This document shows, piece by piece, positions 43,473 through 52,084 of a stretch of 64,000 bases of DNA. Each line of letters begins with the position of its first letter. The stretch's first letter is position 1. The position numbers were made by a program, and so were the translations under genes. The DNA is from Deltaproteobacteria bacterium (GTDB lineage Bacteria > Desulfobacterota > Desulfobacteria > Desulfobacterales > UBA5852), in assembly GCA_020444045.1 (NCBI GenBank), contig JAHLLS010000008.1, positions 1 to 64,000 on the forward strand, in the 5' to 3' direction. Below the pieces are notes generated by a model. The model searched no databases. It was not told where the DNA came from and saw only the letters and a list, made by a program, of their open reading frames with translations.

Positions 43473-44067
43473 GATCAAAATATCCTTTTAATTTTTCCCG
43501 CACAAAAAGGCGGGCACGGTGCAGCCGGACTTTCGCATTGGAAACGGAGATATCGAGCATTTGGGCGGTTTCTTCCGTTGAAAACCCTTCCTGGTCTCTC
43601 AGAACCATCACCATGCGATATTTTTTGGGCAGGTCGATGATGGCGTTCTTGATGTGCGCGGCCAGTTCCTCGTTCAACAACTGATCCAGCGGGCGTTGGG
43701 CCCAGTCCGGCGCCTGGTCGGGGAGGTCTTCCCCCTCACCGGGCATGAATTCCTCTAAAGACAACTCGCGCTCCGGCGCATGCTTGGGCTTGCGCTTGGC
43801 CTTGAGGCAGGTCGTCGTGGCCACCCGGTACATCCAGTTTTTAAAACGGGTCTCATAGCGGAATCCCTTCAAATAGCGGAAAATGGTGAGAAAGGTCTCC
43901 TGAACAAGGTCTTCGGCGTCCCGGGATTCGCCGCACATGCGCATGCCGAAATTGTAAATCTTTTGCTGGTATTTTTCCACCAGCTGCTGAAACAGGTCGG
44001 TCCGGCCGTTGTTGATGGCCTGGACCAGTTCGAAATCCTCATCACGGACTGTTTTCTTTCCGTTCAT
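43462..44067 (-). CDS. ECF-family RNA polymerase sigma factor (RpoE-like)
   Basis: A 201-residue sigma factor with region 2 (LVEKYQQKIYNFGMRMCGESRDAEDLVQETFLTIFRYL, with the conserved RYETRFKNWMYRVATTTC) and region 4 (LPKKYRMVMVLRDQEGFSTEETAQMLDISVSNAKVRLHRAR). It directs transcription of a stress regulon and is probably held by the ZAS anti-sigma encoded next. It lies 49 bases after a 29-residue peptide gene on the same strand, so it could belong to the redox-module operon upstream. ATG 44067 has GGGAG rather close; ATG 44085 has an adjacent AAGG. The start is therefore uncertain. Confidence 0.88.
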   Translation of the reverse strand: MNGKKTVRDEDFELVQAINNGRTDLFQQLVEKYQQKIYNFGMRMCGESRDAEDLVQETFLTIFRYLKGFRYETRFKNWMYRVATTTCLKAKRKPKHAPERELSLEEFMPGEGEDLPDQAPDWAQRPLDQLLNEELAAHIKNAIIDLPKKYRMVMVLRDQEGFSTEETAQMLDISVSNAKVRLHRARLFVREKLKGYFDHDA

Positions 44068-44116
44068 GATCTCCCGTCGGGTCATCCTTGCTTGTCACCT
44101 GACAAGCATTTCGCAT

Positions 44117-44206
44117 TCAGGTCGATACACCGAATTTGGGCAGGATATAAAGCTGCAGCAGCAGCCAGACACCCAAAATAATCAGCGGCAATAAAAGTTC
44201 TTTCAT
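44117..44206 (-). CDS. 29-residue single-helix membrane peptide
   Basis: A tiny frame whose product is almost entirely one transmembrane helix (MKELLLPLIILGVWLLLQLY, ending ILPKFGVST). GGGAG stands about eight bases before the ATG. It lies 26 bases behind the cytochrome b gene and just before the sigma-factor gene, all in the same direction. Small single-helix subunits are common in membrane redox complexes. I infer it is a subunit or assembly factor of the FeS/cytochrome b pair. Confidence 0.7.
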   Translation of the reverse strand: MKELLLPLIILGVWLLLQLYILPKFGVST

Positions 44207-44232
44207 GTCGTGCACTCCCTATCCATAGTGAT

Positions 44233-44715
44233 TTAACGAATCCTTGTCCACCGTTTTCTGGCCATCAGTCCCCAGGCTCCCGCCAGCAGAAACGCCATGA
44301 CGGCCGCCAGGTGCAGAATATCCAGGAAAATAATCAGGCCGGATGACAGGTAGTATCCTTCGTAGTTTTTCACCACCCGCAGGACGCCCGTCATGACGAT
44401 GATGAGCATGATGACGCCCTGGATCGCGCCGTAGCGGCTGATACGCCGTCGGGGGCGCTCGGCAACAATATACCGGGTAAGATAATAGGCCCCCACCGCC
44501 AGGAGACCGGCCGCCCCCACATAGTGGATATAGTGGGTCACATAAAACTGGGCCAGCCATCCCAGGCCGGGGACATCCGCGATATAGTAGCGCTTGAAGA
44601 TGGGCATCTGGCCAAAACCGCTCAGCGCCATGAAGAGCAGCAGGGTCATATAGCCGGCCCGCATCTGACCGGACATCATCCCGTCGGCCACCCGCACCGC
44701 CGTTTTATCAGGCAT
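44233..44715 (-). CDS. Membrane cytochrome b subunit of a redox complex
   Basis: A 160-residue integral membrane protein with four hydrophobic helices. Histidines suitable for haem b ligation are present in VTHYIHYVGAAGLLAVGAYYL and in LIIFLDILHLAAVM. Size and layout resemble the small gamma or cytochrome b561-type subunits of formate dehydrogenases and hydrogenases. AAAGGAG precedes the ATG. It follows the ferredoxin-like subunit by 11 bases. Together they would pass electrons between the periplasm and the quinone pool, but no catalytic subunit gene is present. Confidence 0.72.
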   Translation of the reverse strand: MPDKTAVRVADGMMSGQMRAGYMTLLLFMALSGFGQMPIFKRYYIADVPGLGWLAQFYVTHYIHYVGAAGLLAVGAYYLTRYIVAERPRRRISRYGAIQGVIMLIIVMTGVLRVVKNYEGYYLSSGLIIFLDILHLAAVMAFLLAGAWGLMARKRWTRIR

Positions 44716-44726
44716 GGTAAACTCCT

Positions 44727-45743
44727 TTATCGATCGCTGGTTTTGGATGACTGTTGATTCGAAACATCATCGCTCGTTGGGGATTGCCCGGCGCGCCGGG
44801 AGGCCTTCAGGTAGCGGCCCAGGGCGGTGGCCGCGCCGGCCAGGGGAGCAATGAGCAATGCCGCCCCCAGGTGATTGGCATCCGCCATGCGATCCTCGGC
44901 AGGTCCCAGATGGGGCTTGCCGGGGCCCTTTTCAATGGCCGCGTTGAGGGTTTCGAACGGCACCGGCGACACATAGAGGGTGTTCGTTCCGCCATTTTCA
45001 TGTTCACCGTAAATATAGCCGTTGATTTCCTTGGCGCGCTCATGGGCCAGGGCCACGATCTCGGCCCGGGGGCCGATGGTCTGCACGTCTTCCGGGCAGG
45101 CCTCGATACACGCCGGCAGTTCATCGCGGGCCACCCGGTCGTAACAGCGGTCGCATTTGTTCATGATCCCGTTGCCCGCCAGGGAGGGCAGCAGCTTGAG
45201 ATAAAGTCCGTCGCCCGTTTGCCGCTGGGGGATGTCCCACGGGCAGACCGCCTTGCACTTGCTGCCGCCCAGGCACATATCCGTATCGATCCGCGAAATG
45301 CCGTTCTGGTACTGGCGCGATGCCCCCCAGGGGCAAAGCTTCACGCAGGGCGGGTTGGTGCAGTGCATGCAGCGCCGCGGAATGGTCAGCTCGGTCTCCT
45401 CGCCCGCCACCATCACGGTGGCCGTCTGGATAAACAGCCAGTTGTAGGGCGTCAAACGATCATCCACATCCTGCTTGTCGGACCAGTCGGACACCTTGAC
45501 CCGCTCGGGAATCATTTTGGGAAACGGTTTCTGGGGATTGGGAAACTTGGGCGCATTGGTCTCACGGCAGGCCTCGACACAGGCCCCGCAGCCAATGCAG
45601 CGGGTGATGTCGATCAGCGTCGCCAGATGTTGATCGCGCGCCGAGACGGCGGCCGCTTCGGCAACGGCATCGCCGGCGGCGACCGTGCCGGCCGCCAGAA
45701 GGCCGGATTTCAGAAATGCCCGGCGTGAAATGGACTTCGACAT
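44727..45743 (-). CDS. Tat-exported 4Fe-4S electron-transfer subunit (HybA/FdnH-like)
   Basis: A 338-residue iron-sulfur protein. The N-terminus has a twin-arginine signal (SRRAFLKSGLLAAGTVAAG). The ferredoxin motifs CIGCGACVEAC, CMHCTNPPCVKLCP, CLGGSKCKAVCP and CDRCYDRVARDELPACIEACP predict four clusters. A hydrophobic segment near the C-terminus (LGAALLIAPLAGAATAL) may anchor it. This matches the beta subunits of membrane-bound hydrogenases and formate dehydrogenases. The start is the ATG with GGAGGT nine bases upstream; the ATG at 45752 is too close to that site. The downstream cytochrome b is its probable partner. Confidence 0.87.
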   Translation of the reverse strand: MSKSISRRAFLKSGLLAAGTVAAGDAVAEAAAVSARDQHLATLIDITRCIGCGACVEACRETNAPKFPNPQKPFPKMIPERVKVSDWSDKQDVDDRLTPYNWLFIQTATVMVAGEETELTIPRRCMHCTNPPCVKLCPWGASRQYQNGISRIDTDMCLGGSKCKAVCPWDIPQRQTGDGLYLKLLPSLAGNGIMNKCDRCYDRVARDELPACIEACPEDVQTIGPRAEIVALAHERAKEINGYIYGEHENGGTNTLYVSPVPFETLNAAIEKGPGKPHLGPAEDRMADANHLGAALLIAPLAGAATALGRYLKASRRAGQSPTSDDVSNQQSSKTSDR

Positions 45744-45855
45744 TGTCGGCATACCTCCATGGTGGAATGGGTCTGAACCTTAAAGGGAAACAATCTTATA
45801 GAACCAGCCGATACCGTTCGGTTACAGGGAGGATAATTTTTTAAAAAGGAGCATG

Positions 45856-45877
45856 CCGCTTTAGAATGATAAAGCGG
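45856..45877 (-). terminator. Probable terminator downstream of the TetR gene
   Basis: CCGCTTTA (45856-45863) and TAAAGCGG (45870-45877) form a perfect eight-base stem with a six-base loop. Reading the minus strand, a TTTTT run follows eight bases beyond the stem. It separates the TetR-type regulator from the FeS subunit gene. Confidence 0.5.
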
Positions 45878-45949
45878 ACATCGGGTGTGGTATCGGGATT
45901 ATCCGAGATGGTGGCGGGTGAATACCATTCTTTTACAGCTATGGCGCAA

Positions 45950-46609
45950 TCAGGCGTCTGCCATAAGACCGGCGAGTAAAATATCACTCATATATTCAAA
46001 GATCTTGGACACATCGACCTTGCCGGGTTCAAGACCGTTTTGGAGGATTGCCGGCATTCCCTTGAACGCATTGGCCGCCTGGATCTGTCCATCGATCAAA
46101 AGCATGGAGATGCCATGCACCAATGACCACAATGTGTTGGCAATAACATAGGAGTTAAGGGGTTTAATGCGCTTTTCTTCCTGACACGCCTTGACCGCAT
46201 ACAGCAATTCATTGAATGAATTTTCAGCAGCGTTGACAAGTTCGGGGGTTCGTTTATTTTCCAGGATCTCATTGCCGAACATGATTCTGTAATGGACCGG
46301 GTTGGCAACAGCGAATTCGACATAGCCGATACCGGTATTCGTGAGTCGTGTCAACGGATCATCTGAAAGCTGCTGATTGGCGTCATTCAGCACGCTTGAT
46401 AATTTTTTATGTCCTTGCTCTGCGATTGCACATAAAAGCGCACTTTTATCGGCAAAGTGTCTGTATGGTGCGGTCCTTGACACCCCTATGCGCTGCCCAA
46501 GCCCCCGCATCGACACTTTTTCAAGTCCATGGTCGGATATAATTTCAAGCGCTGTTTCCAGCAGTTTTTTGCGCAAATCGCCATGGTGGTAGGTTTTCTT
46601 GGCTGCCAA
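45950..46609 (-). CDS. TetR-family transcriptional regulator
   Basis: A 219-residue repressor. The helix-turn-helix domain is at about 8-55 (LLETALEIISDHGLEKVSMRGLGQRIGVSRTAPYRHFADKSALL), followed by a helical ligand-binding domain of the WHG-type group. The first codon appears to be TTG, behind GGGGG. It is divergent from the double flavodoxin-fold gene, and two palindromes in the gap fit a TetR operator pair. It probably represses its neighbour and itself until a small hydrophobic or redox-active compound binds. Confidence 0.87.
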   Translation of the reverse strand: MAAKKTYHHGDLRKKLLETALEIISDHGLEKVSMRGLGQRIGVSRTAPYRHFADKSALLCAIAEQGHKKLSSVLNDANQQLSDDPLTRLTNTGIGYVEFAVANPVHYRIMFGNEILENKRTPELVNAAENSFNELLYAVKACQEEKRIKPLNSYVIANTLWSLVHGISMLLIDGQIQAANAFKGMPAILQNGLEPGKVDVSKIFEYMSDILLAGLMADA

Positions 46610-46670
46610 TGTTGCCCCCGGTCAATAGGAAGTCATCATTTTCGTTTTTGATCATTGACTAACATTTAAT

Positions 46671-46685
46671 GTTGACACTGTCAAT
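46671..46685. promoter_or_regulatory. Operator 1 of the TetR-type regulator, overlapping a promoter
   Basis: GTTGACACTGTCAAT is an inverted repeat of GTTGAC and GTCAAT around three bases. Its TTGACA (46672-46677) also forms the -35 element of a sigma-70 promoter whose -10 is TATACC at 46695-46700, with a 17-base spacer, directed at the gene starting at 46749. A protein bound here would block RNA polymerase. Confidence 0.65.
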
Positions 46686-46704
46686 TTTATACCCTATACC
46701 CCAT

Positions 46705-46719
46705 GTTGACGCAGTCAAC
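46705..46719. promoter_or_regulatory. Operator 2 of the TetR-type regulator
   Basis: GTTGACGCAGTCAAC is a perfect inverted repeat of GTTGAC around three bases. It matches operator 1 in sequence and spacing. The centres of the two are 34 bases apart, close to three helical turns. It lies just downstream of the -10 element of the same promoter. Confidence 0.65.
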
Positions 46720-46748
46720 TTTCCAAATGCCTATCACGGGAGGCCGCG

Positions 46749-48137
46749 ATGAAGATCGTCATATTAAATGGAAGCCCCAAAGGTGAACCAAGCGTTACCA
46801 TGCAGTATGTAAAATTTATTCAAAAACATTATCCCGACCATGAATACCTGTTTCACAACATTTCAAGCCGGATAAAAAAAATCGAGAAAGATGATGATCT
46901 CTTTGATGCCATAATGGCCGATATTGAATCTTGTGACAGCATCATATGGTCCACCCCCGTATACACCTTATTCGTGCCGGCCCAATACATGCGATTCCTC
47001 GAGCTTGTCCACGAACGCAACGTCGCGCAGGCGTTCAAAAACAAGTCCACCATCGTCATGACAACGTCCATCCATTTTTACGACCACACCGCGCACCGCT
47101 ATATGCATGCCGTCTGTGATGATCTTGAAATGAATTATATCGGTTATTTTTCAGCTGAAATGGATGATCTCAGAAAAAGCCGCGGCAGGGAAACACTGCT
47201 CAAGTTTGCCAAAAACTATTTTGAAGCATCAGAGCAAAAATTCCATCATCAGAAACGCTATCAACCCATCGCACCAGGCAACGACACCTTCGAGCCGGCC
47301 GTCGTCTCGAAAAAATTGGATGCCCATCACAAGAAAATTGTTCTGGTGACAGATCACAAACCGCAAGACACGGGCATTCAGGCCATGATCAGGCGGTTTT
47401 CGGATACTTATGCCGAAACCATCGACATCATCAACCTGTGGGATATCAATATCCAGGGCGGGTGTACCGGATGCATCAAGTGCGGCTATGACAATAACTG
47501 CATGTATAAAGATGACTTTTCCGCTTTTTATCGTTCCAGAATTCTGCCGGCCGATATCGTTATTTTTGCCATGGCGCTGACGGGCCGGAACATCTCTTCA
47601 AAATTCAAGGAATATTTTGACCGACGGTTTTTCATGAACCATGTCCCGGAGTTAAAGGACAAACAGGTCGGCTATCTCATTTCCGGCCGGATGAGCCGGA
47701 TGCCATACTTGTACGATTTCTGTCAGGGTTCCGTTGAATGGCAGCAAGCCAATCTCGCCGGTATTGTTTGCGATGAAAGCGGCGATTCAGATGAAATTGA
47801 CGCCAGTATTCAAAAACTGGCCGAGCAGGTGATCACATTTTCAGAAAACGCATACTGCCAGCCGCAAACCTTTTTAGGCGTCGGTGGCTCAAAGATCTTC
47901 CGGGATGATATCTGGGGAAAGCTTCGCCTTGTCTTCCAGGCGGACTACAGGTACTACAAAAAAACCGGGTCGTTTAATTTCCCGCATAAGCGATACAAAT
48001 CAAGATTGACCATTTTCGTCGTGATGCTTCTGACCAAAATCCCGGGATTTAGAAAAGAGTTCTACAGCAGAATAAAGACTGAAATGTATAAGCCCCACAA
48101 AAATATCGTGGAAAATTGCGACGTCAAATCGATTTAA
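46749..48137 (+). CDS. Tandem flavodoxin-fold NAD(P)H-dependent oxidoreductase-like protein
   Basis: A 462-residue protein with two flavodoxin-like halves. The first (MKIVILNGSPKGEPSVTMQY, then WSTPVYTLFVPAQYMRFLE) matches FMN-dependent NAD(P)H oxidoreductases. The second begins at about 195 (KKIVLVTDHKPQDTGIQAMIRRF) and includes GGCTGCIKCGYDNNC, a cysteine cluster seen in iron-sulfur flavoproteins, and AMALTGRNISSKFKEYFDRRF. A C-terminal basic and aromatic tail with a hydrophobic stretch (LTIFVVMLLTKIPGF) follows. It probably reduces a quinone-like or xenobiotic compound. It is controlled by the divergent TetR gene through two operators. GGGAGG precedes the ATG. Confidence 0.8.
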   Translation: MKIVILNGSPKGEPSVTMQYVKFIQKHYPDHEYLFHNISSRIKKIEKDDDLFDAIMADIESCDSIIWSTPVYTLFVPAQYMRFLELVHERNVAQAFKNKSTIVMTTSIHFYDHTAHRYMHAVCDDLEMNYIGYFSAEMDDLRKSRGRETLLKFAKNYFEASEQKFHHQKRYQPIAPGNDTFEPAVVSKKLDAHHKKIVLVTDHKPQDTGIQAMIRRFSDTYAETIDIINLWDINIQGGCTGCIKCGYDNNCMYKDDFSAFYRSRILPADIVIFAMALTGRNISSKFKEYFDRRFFMNHVPELKDKQVGYLISGRMSRMPYLYDFCQGSVEWQQANLAGIVCDESGDSDEIDASIQKLAEQVITFSENAYCQPQTFLGVGGSKIFRDDIWGKLRLVFQADYRYYKKTGSFNFPHKRYKSRLTIFVVMLLTKIPGFRKEFYSRIKTEMYKPHKNIVENCDVKSI

Positions 48138-48208
48138 TAGACAACTGTTGTTGATAACGTTATGGCTCTGGGGCCGAGTTTACGAGGTCCCTATCAGCCG
48201 ATGGTTGT

Positions 48209-48274
48209 GCTAAATGGCAATTTTTTACTTTTCATTTCCATTCGTTTTGAATGGTAATCAAAGCACCATTTAGC
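48209..48274. repeat. Nested inverted repeats downstream of the oxidoreductase gene
   Basis: GCTAAATGG (48209-48217) and CCATTTAGC (48266-48274) form an outer nine-base pair. Inside lies CCATTC-GTTTT-GAATGG (48238-48254). The region is AT-rich and non-coding, between the oxidoreductase gene and the toxin-antitoxin pair. It might be a structured RNA end, a recombination site or a small relic. Confidence 0.4.
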
Positions 48275-48380
48275 TTCATTATTAACCCGGCAATAAAATA
48301 GGGTTCATCCGACTTAACGACAAGCTCTCCTGGACCATGGGCCGCAGGCCCTTGGGAACGGGTGCAGCGACAGGTTGGCT

Positions 48381-48638
48381 TCAGCGATATACATTTCTTC
48401 TATGTCCAACCTTGATAATCCAAACTGTAAGTTCGTTATCTTGGATGGAATAGACAATGCGATAATTTCCTTGCCGGACACGGTAAAGTTCATGACCAGT
48501 GAGTTTTTCACAGCCTGTTGGGCGAGGATCGTCTCCAAGGTTGGCAATACGAAAAAGGATTCTTTTCAAATCGTTTTTGGGGTCTTTTTTAAGTTCCTTC
48601 CAAACCGATTCTTTGAAATAGATCTCATATTCGGCCAT
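48381..48638 (-). CDS. RelE/ParE-family toxin
   Basis: An 85-residue protein with the RelE fold outline: EYEIYFKESVWKELKKDPKNDLKRILFRI, a GCEKLTGHELYRVRQGNYRIVYSI core, and VWIIKVGHRRNVYR at the end, with basic and aromatic residues typical of mRNA-cleaving RelE toxins. It would cut mRNA at the ribosome when its antitoxin is lost. It overlaps the antitoxin gene by 14 bases and follows it, the usual order. Confidence 0.87.
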   Translation of the reverse strand: MAEYEIYFKESVWKELKKDPKNDLKRILFRIANLGDDPRPTGCEKLTGHELYRVRQGNYRIVYSIQDNELTVWIIKVGHRRNVYR

Positions 48639-48858
48639 CGTTTTTTAGCCTTTTGACCATTTCAGAGAAACTAATTAGCGGTTCATTAGCCCTTTCCTCA
48701 AATGCTGTTATATCCTCCGCATCCTCGGCAAGAGCTTCCTTAACGGCCGTATTTACAAGCTCAGAAATTGATCTGGAAGTTTCTATTGATTTTAATTTCA
48801 AAGCCTTATGTATAATAGGATCAAAATACACTGTGGCACGTTTTGCGGGTGTTTCCAT
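48625..48858 (-). CDS. Ribbon-helix-helix antitoxin
   Basis: A 77-residue protein with an N-terminal ribbon-helix-helix DNA-binding segment (KRATVYFDPIIHKALKLKSIETSRSISELVNTAVKEAL) and an acidic, flexible C-terminal tail that would wrap the toxin. AGGAGGTGA stands ahead of the ATG. It is the first gene of a type II toxin-antitoxin unit and probably represses its own promoter through the palindrome at 48888-48905. Confidence 0.85.
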   Translation of the reverse strand: METPAKRATVYFDPIIHKALKLKSIETSRSISELVNTAVKEALAEDAEDITAFEERANEPLISFSEMVKRLKNDGRI

Positions 48859-48887
48859 AATGTCACCTCCTAAGTTGATGTGACATT

Positions 48888-48905
48888 ATAACGCTTAGAC
48901 GTTAT
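48888..48905. promoter_or_regulatory. Probable autoregulatory operator of the toxin-antitoxin pair
   Basis: ATAACGCTTAGACGTTAT is an inverted repeat of ATAACG around six bases, 30 bases ahead of the antitoxin start codon. The placement fits an RHH antitoxin operator. Confidence 0.5.
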
Positions 48906-49308
48906 GACGTCAATGTTCCAATTTTAAAGCGAACTTATAGATTATATAGTTTTCTACTTTTTGACGGAAACTGGAATGTGAGACACTTTTCGGTTTTCGA
49001 TACCTGCCTTCCTACTTCATTATAATGTTACATAATAACAGGGTGATACCGGAAGTAAACAAAATTTGCAGGTCGCTTTTATATTTTCATATTGCGTCTT
49101 TTTGCGCTTATTGGCGTAATTATTTCGCAGCGGCATAATTACGTGAACTAGTTATTTTGAGACACATCTAGTCCAGTGGGCTTACGACACCATGCCGATT
49201 TTTTTGACAACATGAGAAGGGGTCAAATCCGCTCTTGACCTGCTTTGTGTTTGATGGATAGCAAGAAGCCATTATGGCGAGAACGCCGGCCAGGATTAAA
49301 AGATGCCC
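48906..49308. other. AT-rich intergenic stretch without a supported gene
   Basis: About 400 bases between the toxin-antitoxin promoter and the 3' end of the copper ATPase gene. It is richer in A and T than its surroundings. It contains two TGAGACAC strings (near 48979 and 49159) and no open frame that I can support. It may be the trace of an inserted element. Confidence 0.4.
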
Positions 49309-51756
49309 TTAATGATCGGGCGATCGATAGAGGCGAAGACTATTGGAAACCACCGAAATACTGCTGAAGGCCATGGCCAGGGCGGCCAGGATGGGATGCA
49401 GCTGGCGCAGCATCATGGGCAGGCTTTCGAAGGGGTATAGTATACCGGCGGCGATAGGAATCAGCAGAACATTATAGCCGAAGGCCCAGAACAGGTTCTG
49501 ACGAATCGTGCGCATGGTGGCCCGGCTGAGACCGATGGCCCGTACGATGCCGTGCAGGCTGCCGCTGGCCAGGATCACGTCGGCGGTCTCGATGGCCACA
49601 TCCGTGCCCGTGCCGATGGCCAGTCCCACGTCGGCCTGGGCCAGGGCCGGGGCGTCATTGATCCCGTCTCCCACCATACCGATCGTCCCGCCCTTCTCCT
49701 GCAGGGTTTGGATGCGCTGGGACTTCTCCTCCGGGCGCACCTCGGCTTCAATGGCATCGATGCCCAGATCGGCGGCGATCTTGCGGGCGGCCTGCCGGTT
49801 GTCGCCGGTGAGCATGACCACCTTGAGTCCCATCTGGTGCAGATCGCGGATGGCCTCGGCCGAATCCGGTTTGATCGTGTCGGAGACCGCCACCAGGCCG
49901 CAGACGGCGCCGTCCCGGACCACCACCATCACGGTTTTGCCTTCAGCCTGCAGGCGCTCGATATTGTCCTTGGCGGGCCCAAGATCCATGTTCTGATCTT
50001 CAAACCAGCCCGGCTTGCCCACCATCACGAGGGCATCGTCGATCCGCGCCTGGACGCCGGCCCCGCCGGTGGCCTGGAATTCGGTCGGGGGCTGAAGGGT
50101 CAAACCCTCATTCTCGGCATGGGCCGCGATGGCCCGCCCCAGGGGGTGCTCGGAGCCCTTCTCCACCGAGGCGCATACCCTCAGCAGTTCCCGGTCATCG
50201 CCGGTAAAACCTGCCAGCGTTACAACATCGGAAACCCGGGGATTGCCCTCGGTAATCGTGCCGGTCTTGTCCAGCACCACCGTATCCAGGTTGGTGGCCT
50301 GTTCCAGGGCGGTGCTGTTTTTAAAAAGGATGCCCCGTTCGGCGGCCTTGCCGGTGCCGGCCATGATGGCCGTCGGCGTGGCCAGTCCCAGGGCGCAGGG
50401 GCAGGCAATCACCAGCACGGCCACCAGGCGGATCATGGCGGGAACGAATTCGCCGCCGACCGTCCACCAGATCCCGAAAGTGACCAGGGCCACCACGATA
50501 ATCGCAGGCACAAAAAACGCGGCCACCCGGTCGGCCACGGCCTGAATCGGGGCTTTGCTGCCCTGGGCCTCCTGGACCAGCCGGATGATCTGGGCCAGGG
50601 CGGTTTCCCGGCCCACGCGGGTGGCTTCGAACTGGATCAGTCCCTGGCCGTTGATGGTGCCGGCCGCCACCGTATCGCCGGGTTGCTTGTCCACCGGGAT
50701 CGGCTCCCCCGAGAGCATGGATTCGTCCACCGAAGTCTGGCCGTCGGTCACGACCCCATCCACCGGAATGCGCTCGCCCGGCCGCACGACCACGACATCC
50801 CCCTTCACGATGCGCGCCACCGGAACCTCTTCCTCCACCCCGTTCACGATACGGGTGGCGGTCTTGGGCCGCAGGCCGATGAGCTTGCGAATGGCGCCGC
50901 CGGTCTTGCCCTTGGTACGGGCTTCCAGCATCTTGCCGAGCTTGATGAGGGTGATGATGACGGCCGAGGTTTCGAAATAGACATGTCCGCCCAGTTGGGG
51001 GAGAAACAGGACCGCCAGGGAGTAGACGTAGGCCACTGAAGATCCCAATGCCACCAGGACATCCATGTTGGCGCTGCGGTTGCGAAGGCTTTTCCAACTG
51101 CCGACGTAGTAATCCCATCCGGTGTAAAACTGCACCGGGGTGGCCAGCAGCAGAAACAGAAAATTCACCCAGGCGGCATGGCTCCAAGGGCCCACCAGCC
51201 CGAAATCGCGGGCCATGGAGAGCAGGAAAAGCGGCAGGGTAAACGCCACCCCCACCCCGAATTTGCGGGTCTGCTCCCGGATCTCGGCCGCGCGAGCGGA
51301 CGCTTCGGCATCGTCCGGGTCGGCGGTGTCGTCGGGCGCCAGCGCGCCATAACCGGCCTTTTCAATCGCGGCCACGATGCCGTCGACGTCGATGGCCGTG
51401 GGGATATAGTCGACCGCCACCCGTTCGGTACCGAAATTGACAGATGCCGAGAGGACGCCGGGGGTTCGCTTGTTCAGCGCCCGTTCGATATTGGCTGCAC
51501 AATTGGCGCAGGTCATCCCCGTCACCGGCATTTCGACCGACGCCGGCGTTGTATCGAAACCGGCCTTGCGGACGGCGGCGACCACTTCCGGCAGTTTTAT
51601 CCGGGCCGGATCATAGGTAATGTCGGCCCGCTCGGAAGCAAAATTCACCGCCGCGCGCGTCACACCCTCCAGGCGCCCCACATTCCGCTCGATGGTGGCG
51701 GCACAATTGGCGCACGTCATGCCCTGGATAGGCAGGGTAACGTTGACAGATCCCAT
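49309..51756 (-). CDS. copA: Copper-exporting P1B-type ATPase with two N-terminal metal-binding domains
   Basis: An 815-residue P-type ATPase that exports Cu(I). Two heavy-metal-associated domains each carry GMTCANCA. The membrane part has the CPC transport motif in [13 protein letters not shown]. The cytosolic part has SGEPIPV (actuator), DKTGTITEG (phosphorylated Asp), SEHPLG (nucleotide-binding His-Pro) and [10 protein letters not shown]. Length fits CopA. The start chosen is the ATG behind AGGACG; a GTG ten codons earlier is an alternative. It follows the CopZ-like chaperone gene on the same strand, making a copper-detoxification pair. No copper regulator is visible nearby. Confidence 0.95.
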   Translation of the reverse strand: MGSVNVTLPIQGMTCANCAATIERNVGRLEGVTRAAVNFASERADITYDPARIKLPEVVAAVRKAGFDTTPASVEMPVTGMTCANCAANIERALNKRTPGVLSASVNFGTERVAVDYIPTAIDVDGIVAAIEKAGYGALAPDDTADPDDAEASARAAEIREQTRKFGVGVAFTLPLFLLSMARDFGLVGPWSHAAWVNFLFLLLATPVQFYTGWDYYVGSWKSLRNRSANMDVLVALGSSVAYVYSLAVLFLPQLGGHVYFETSAVIITLIKLGKMLEARTKGKTGGAIRKLIGLRPKTATRIVNGVEEEVPVARIVKGDVVVVRPGERIPVDGVVTDGQTSVDESMLSGEPIPVDKQPGDTVAAGTINGQGLIQFEATRVGRETALAQIIRLVQEAQGSKAPIQAVADRVAAFFVPAIIVVALVTFGIWWTVGGEFVPAMIRLVAVLVIACPCALGLATPTAIMAGTGKAAERGILFKNSTALEQATNLDTVVLDKTGTITEGNPRVSDVVTLAGFTGDDRELLRVCASVEKGSEHPLGRAIAAHAENEGLTLQPPTEFQATGGAGVQARIDDALVMVGKPGWFEDQNMDLGPAKDNIERLQAEGKTVMVVVRDGAVCGLVAVSDTIKPDSAEAIRDLHQMGLKVVMLTGDNRQAARKIAADLGIDAIEAEVRPEEKSQRIQTLQEKGGTIGMVGDGINDAPALAQADVGLAIGTGTDVAIETADVILASGSLHGIVRAIGLSRATMRTIRQNLFWAFGYNVLLIPIAAGILYPFESLPMMLRQLHPILAALAMAFSSISVVSNSLRLYRSPDH

Positions 51757-51786
51757 AGGTTTCGTCCTGATCACACCATCCGGCAC

Positions 51787-51990
51787 TCAGTCGGCCGGAT
51801 AATTGATTTCCTGCAGTGTGTCCCGGATGGCCTTCTCGGAGGCTGGCGCCTTCCAGCTGACGACGACTGTCTTATCTGCCGGGGTTCCCTCCACCGACTG
51901 GACGCCGGCCATTTCGCTCAATTCGTTCTTGATGGCCATTACACAGTGGCCGCAGGAAATTTTAGGAATATGAAAAGTTTGTTTGTCCAT
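51787..51990 (-). CDS. copZ: CopZ-like copper chaperone
   Basis: A 67-residue single heavy-metal-associated domain. The metal-binding pair is in ISCGHCVMAI, with the usual beta-alpha-beta pattern ending in NYPAD. It would deliver Cu(I) to the adjacent ATPase. AGGAG precedes the ATG. A role as Hg or Cd carrier is possible, but the CopA neighbour argues for copper. Confidence 0.87.
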   Translation of the reverse strand: MDKQTFHIPKISCGHCVMAIKNELSEMAGVQSVEGTPADKTVVVSWKAPASEKAIRDTLQEINYPAD

Positions 51991-52084
51991 CGTGGATCTC
52001 CTGATTTCACGTTTCTAAAGTTGGAATGGCGATCCAACTGCAACCCGTGCCCCTGAGAATAAGGCCGTGGAAGGTTAAGTCAAA

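Noticed and set aside
49552..51039. 495-codon plus-strand frame inside copA
   Set aside because: Antisense shadow of the P-type ATPase; composition and lack of motifs match a shadow.
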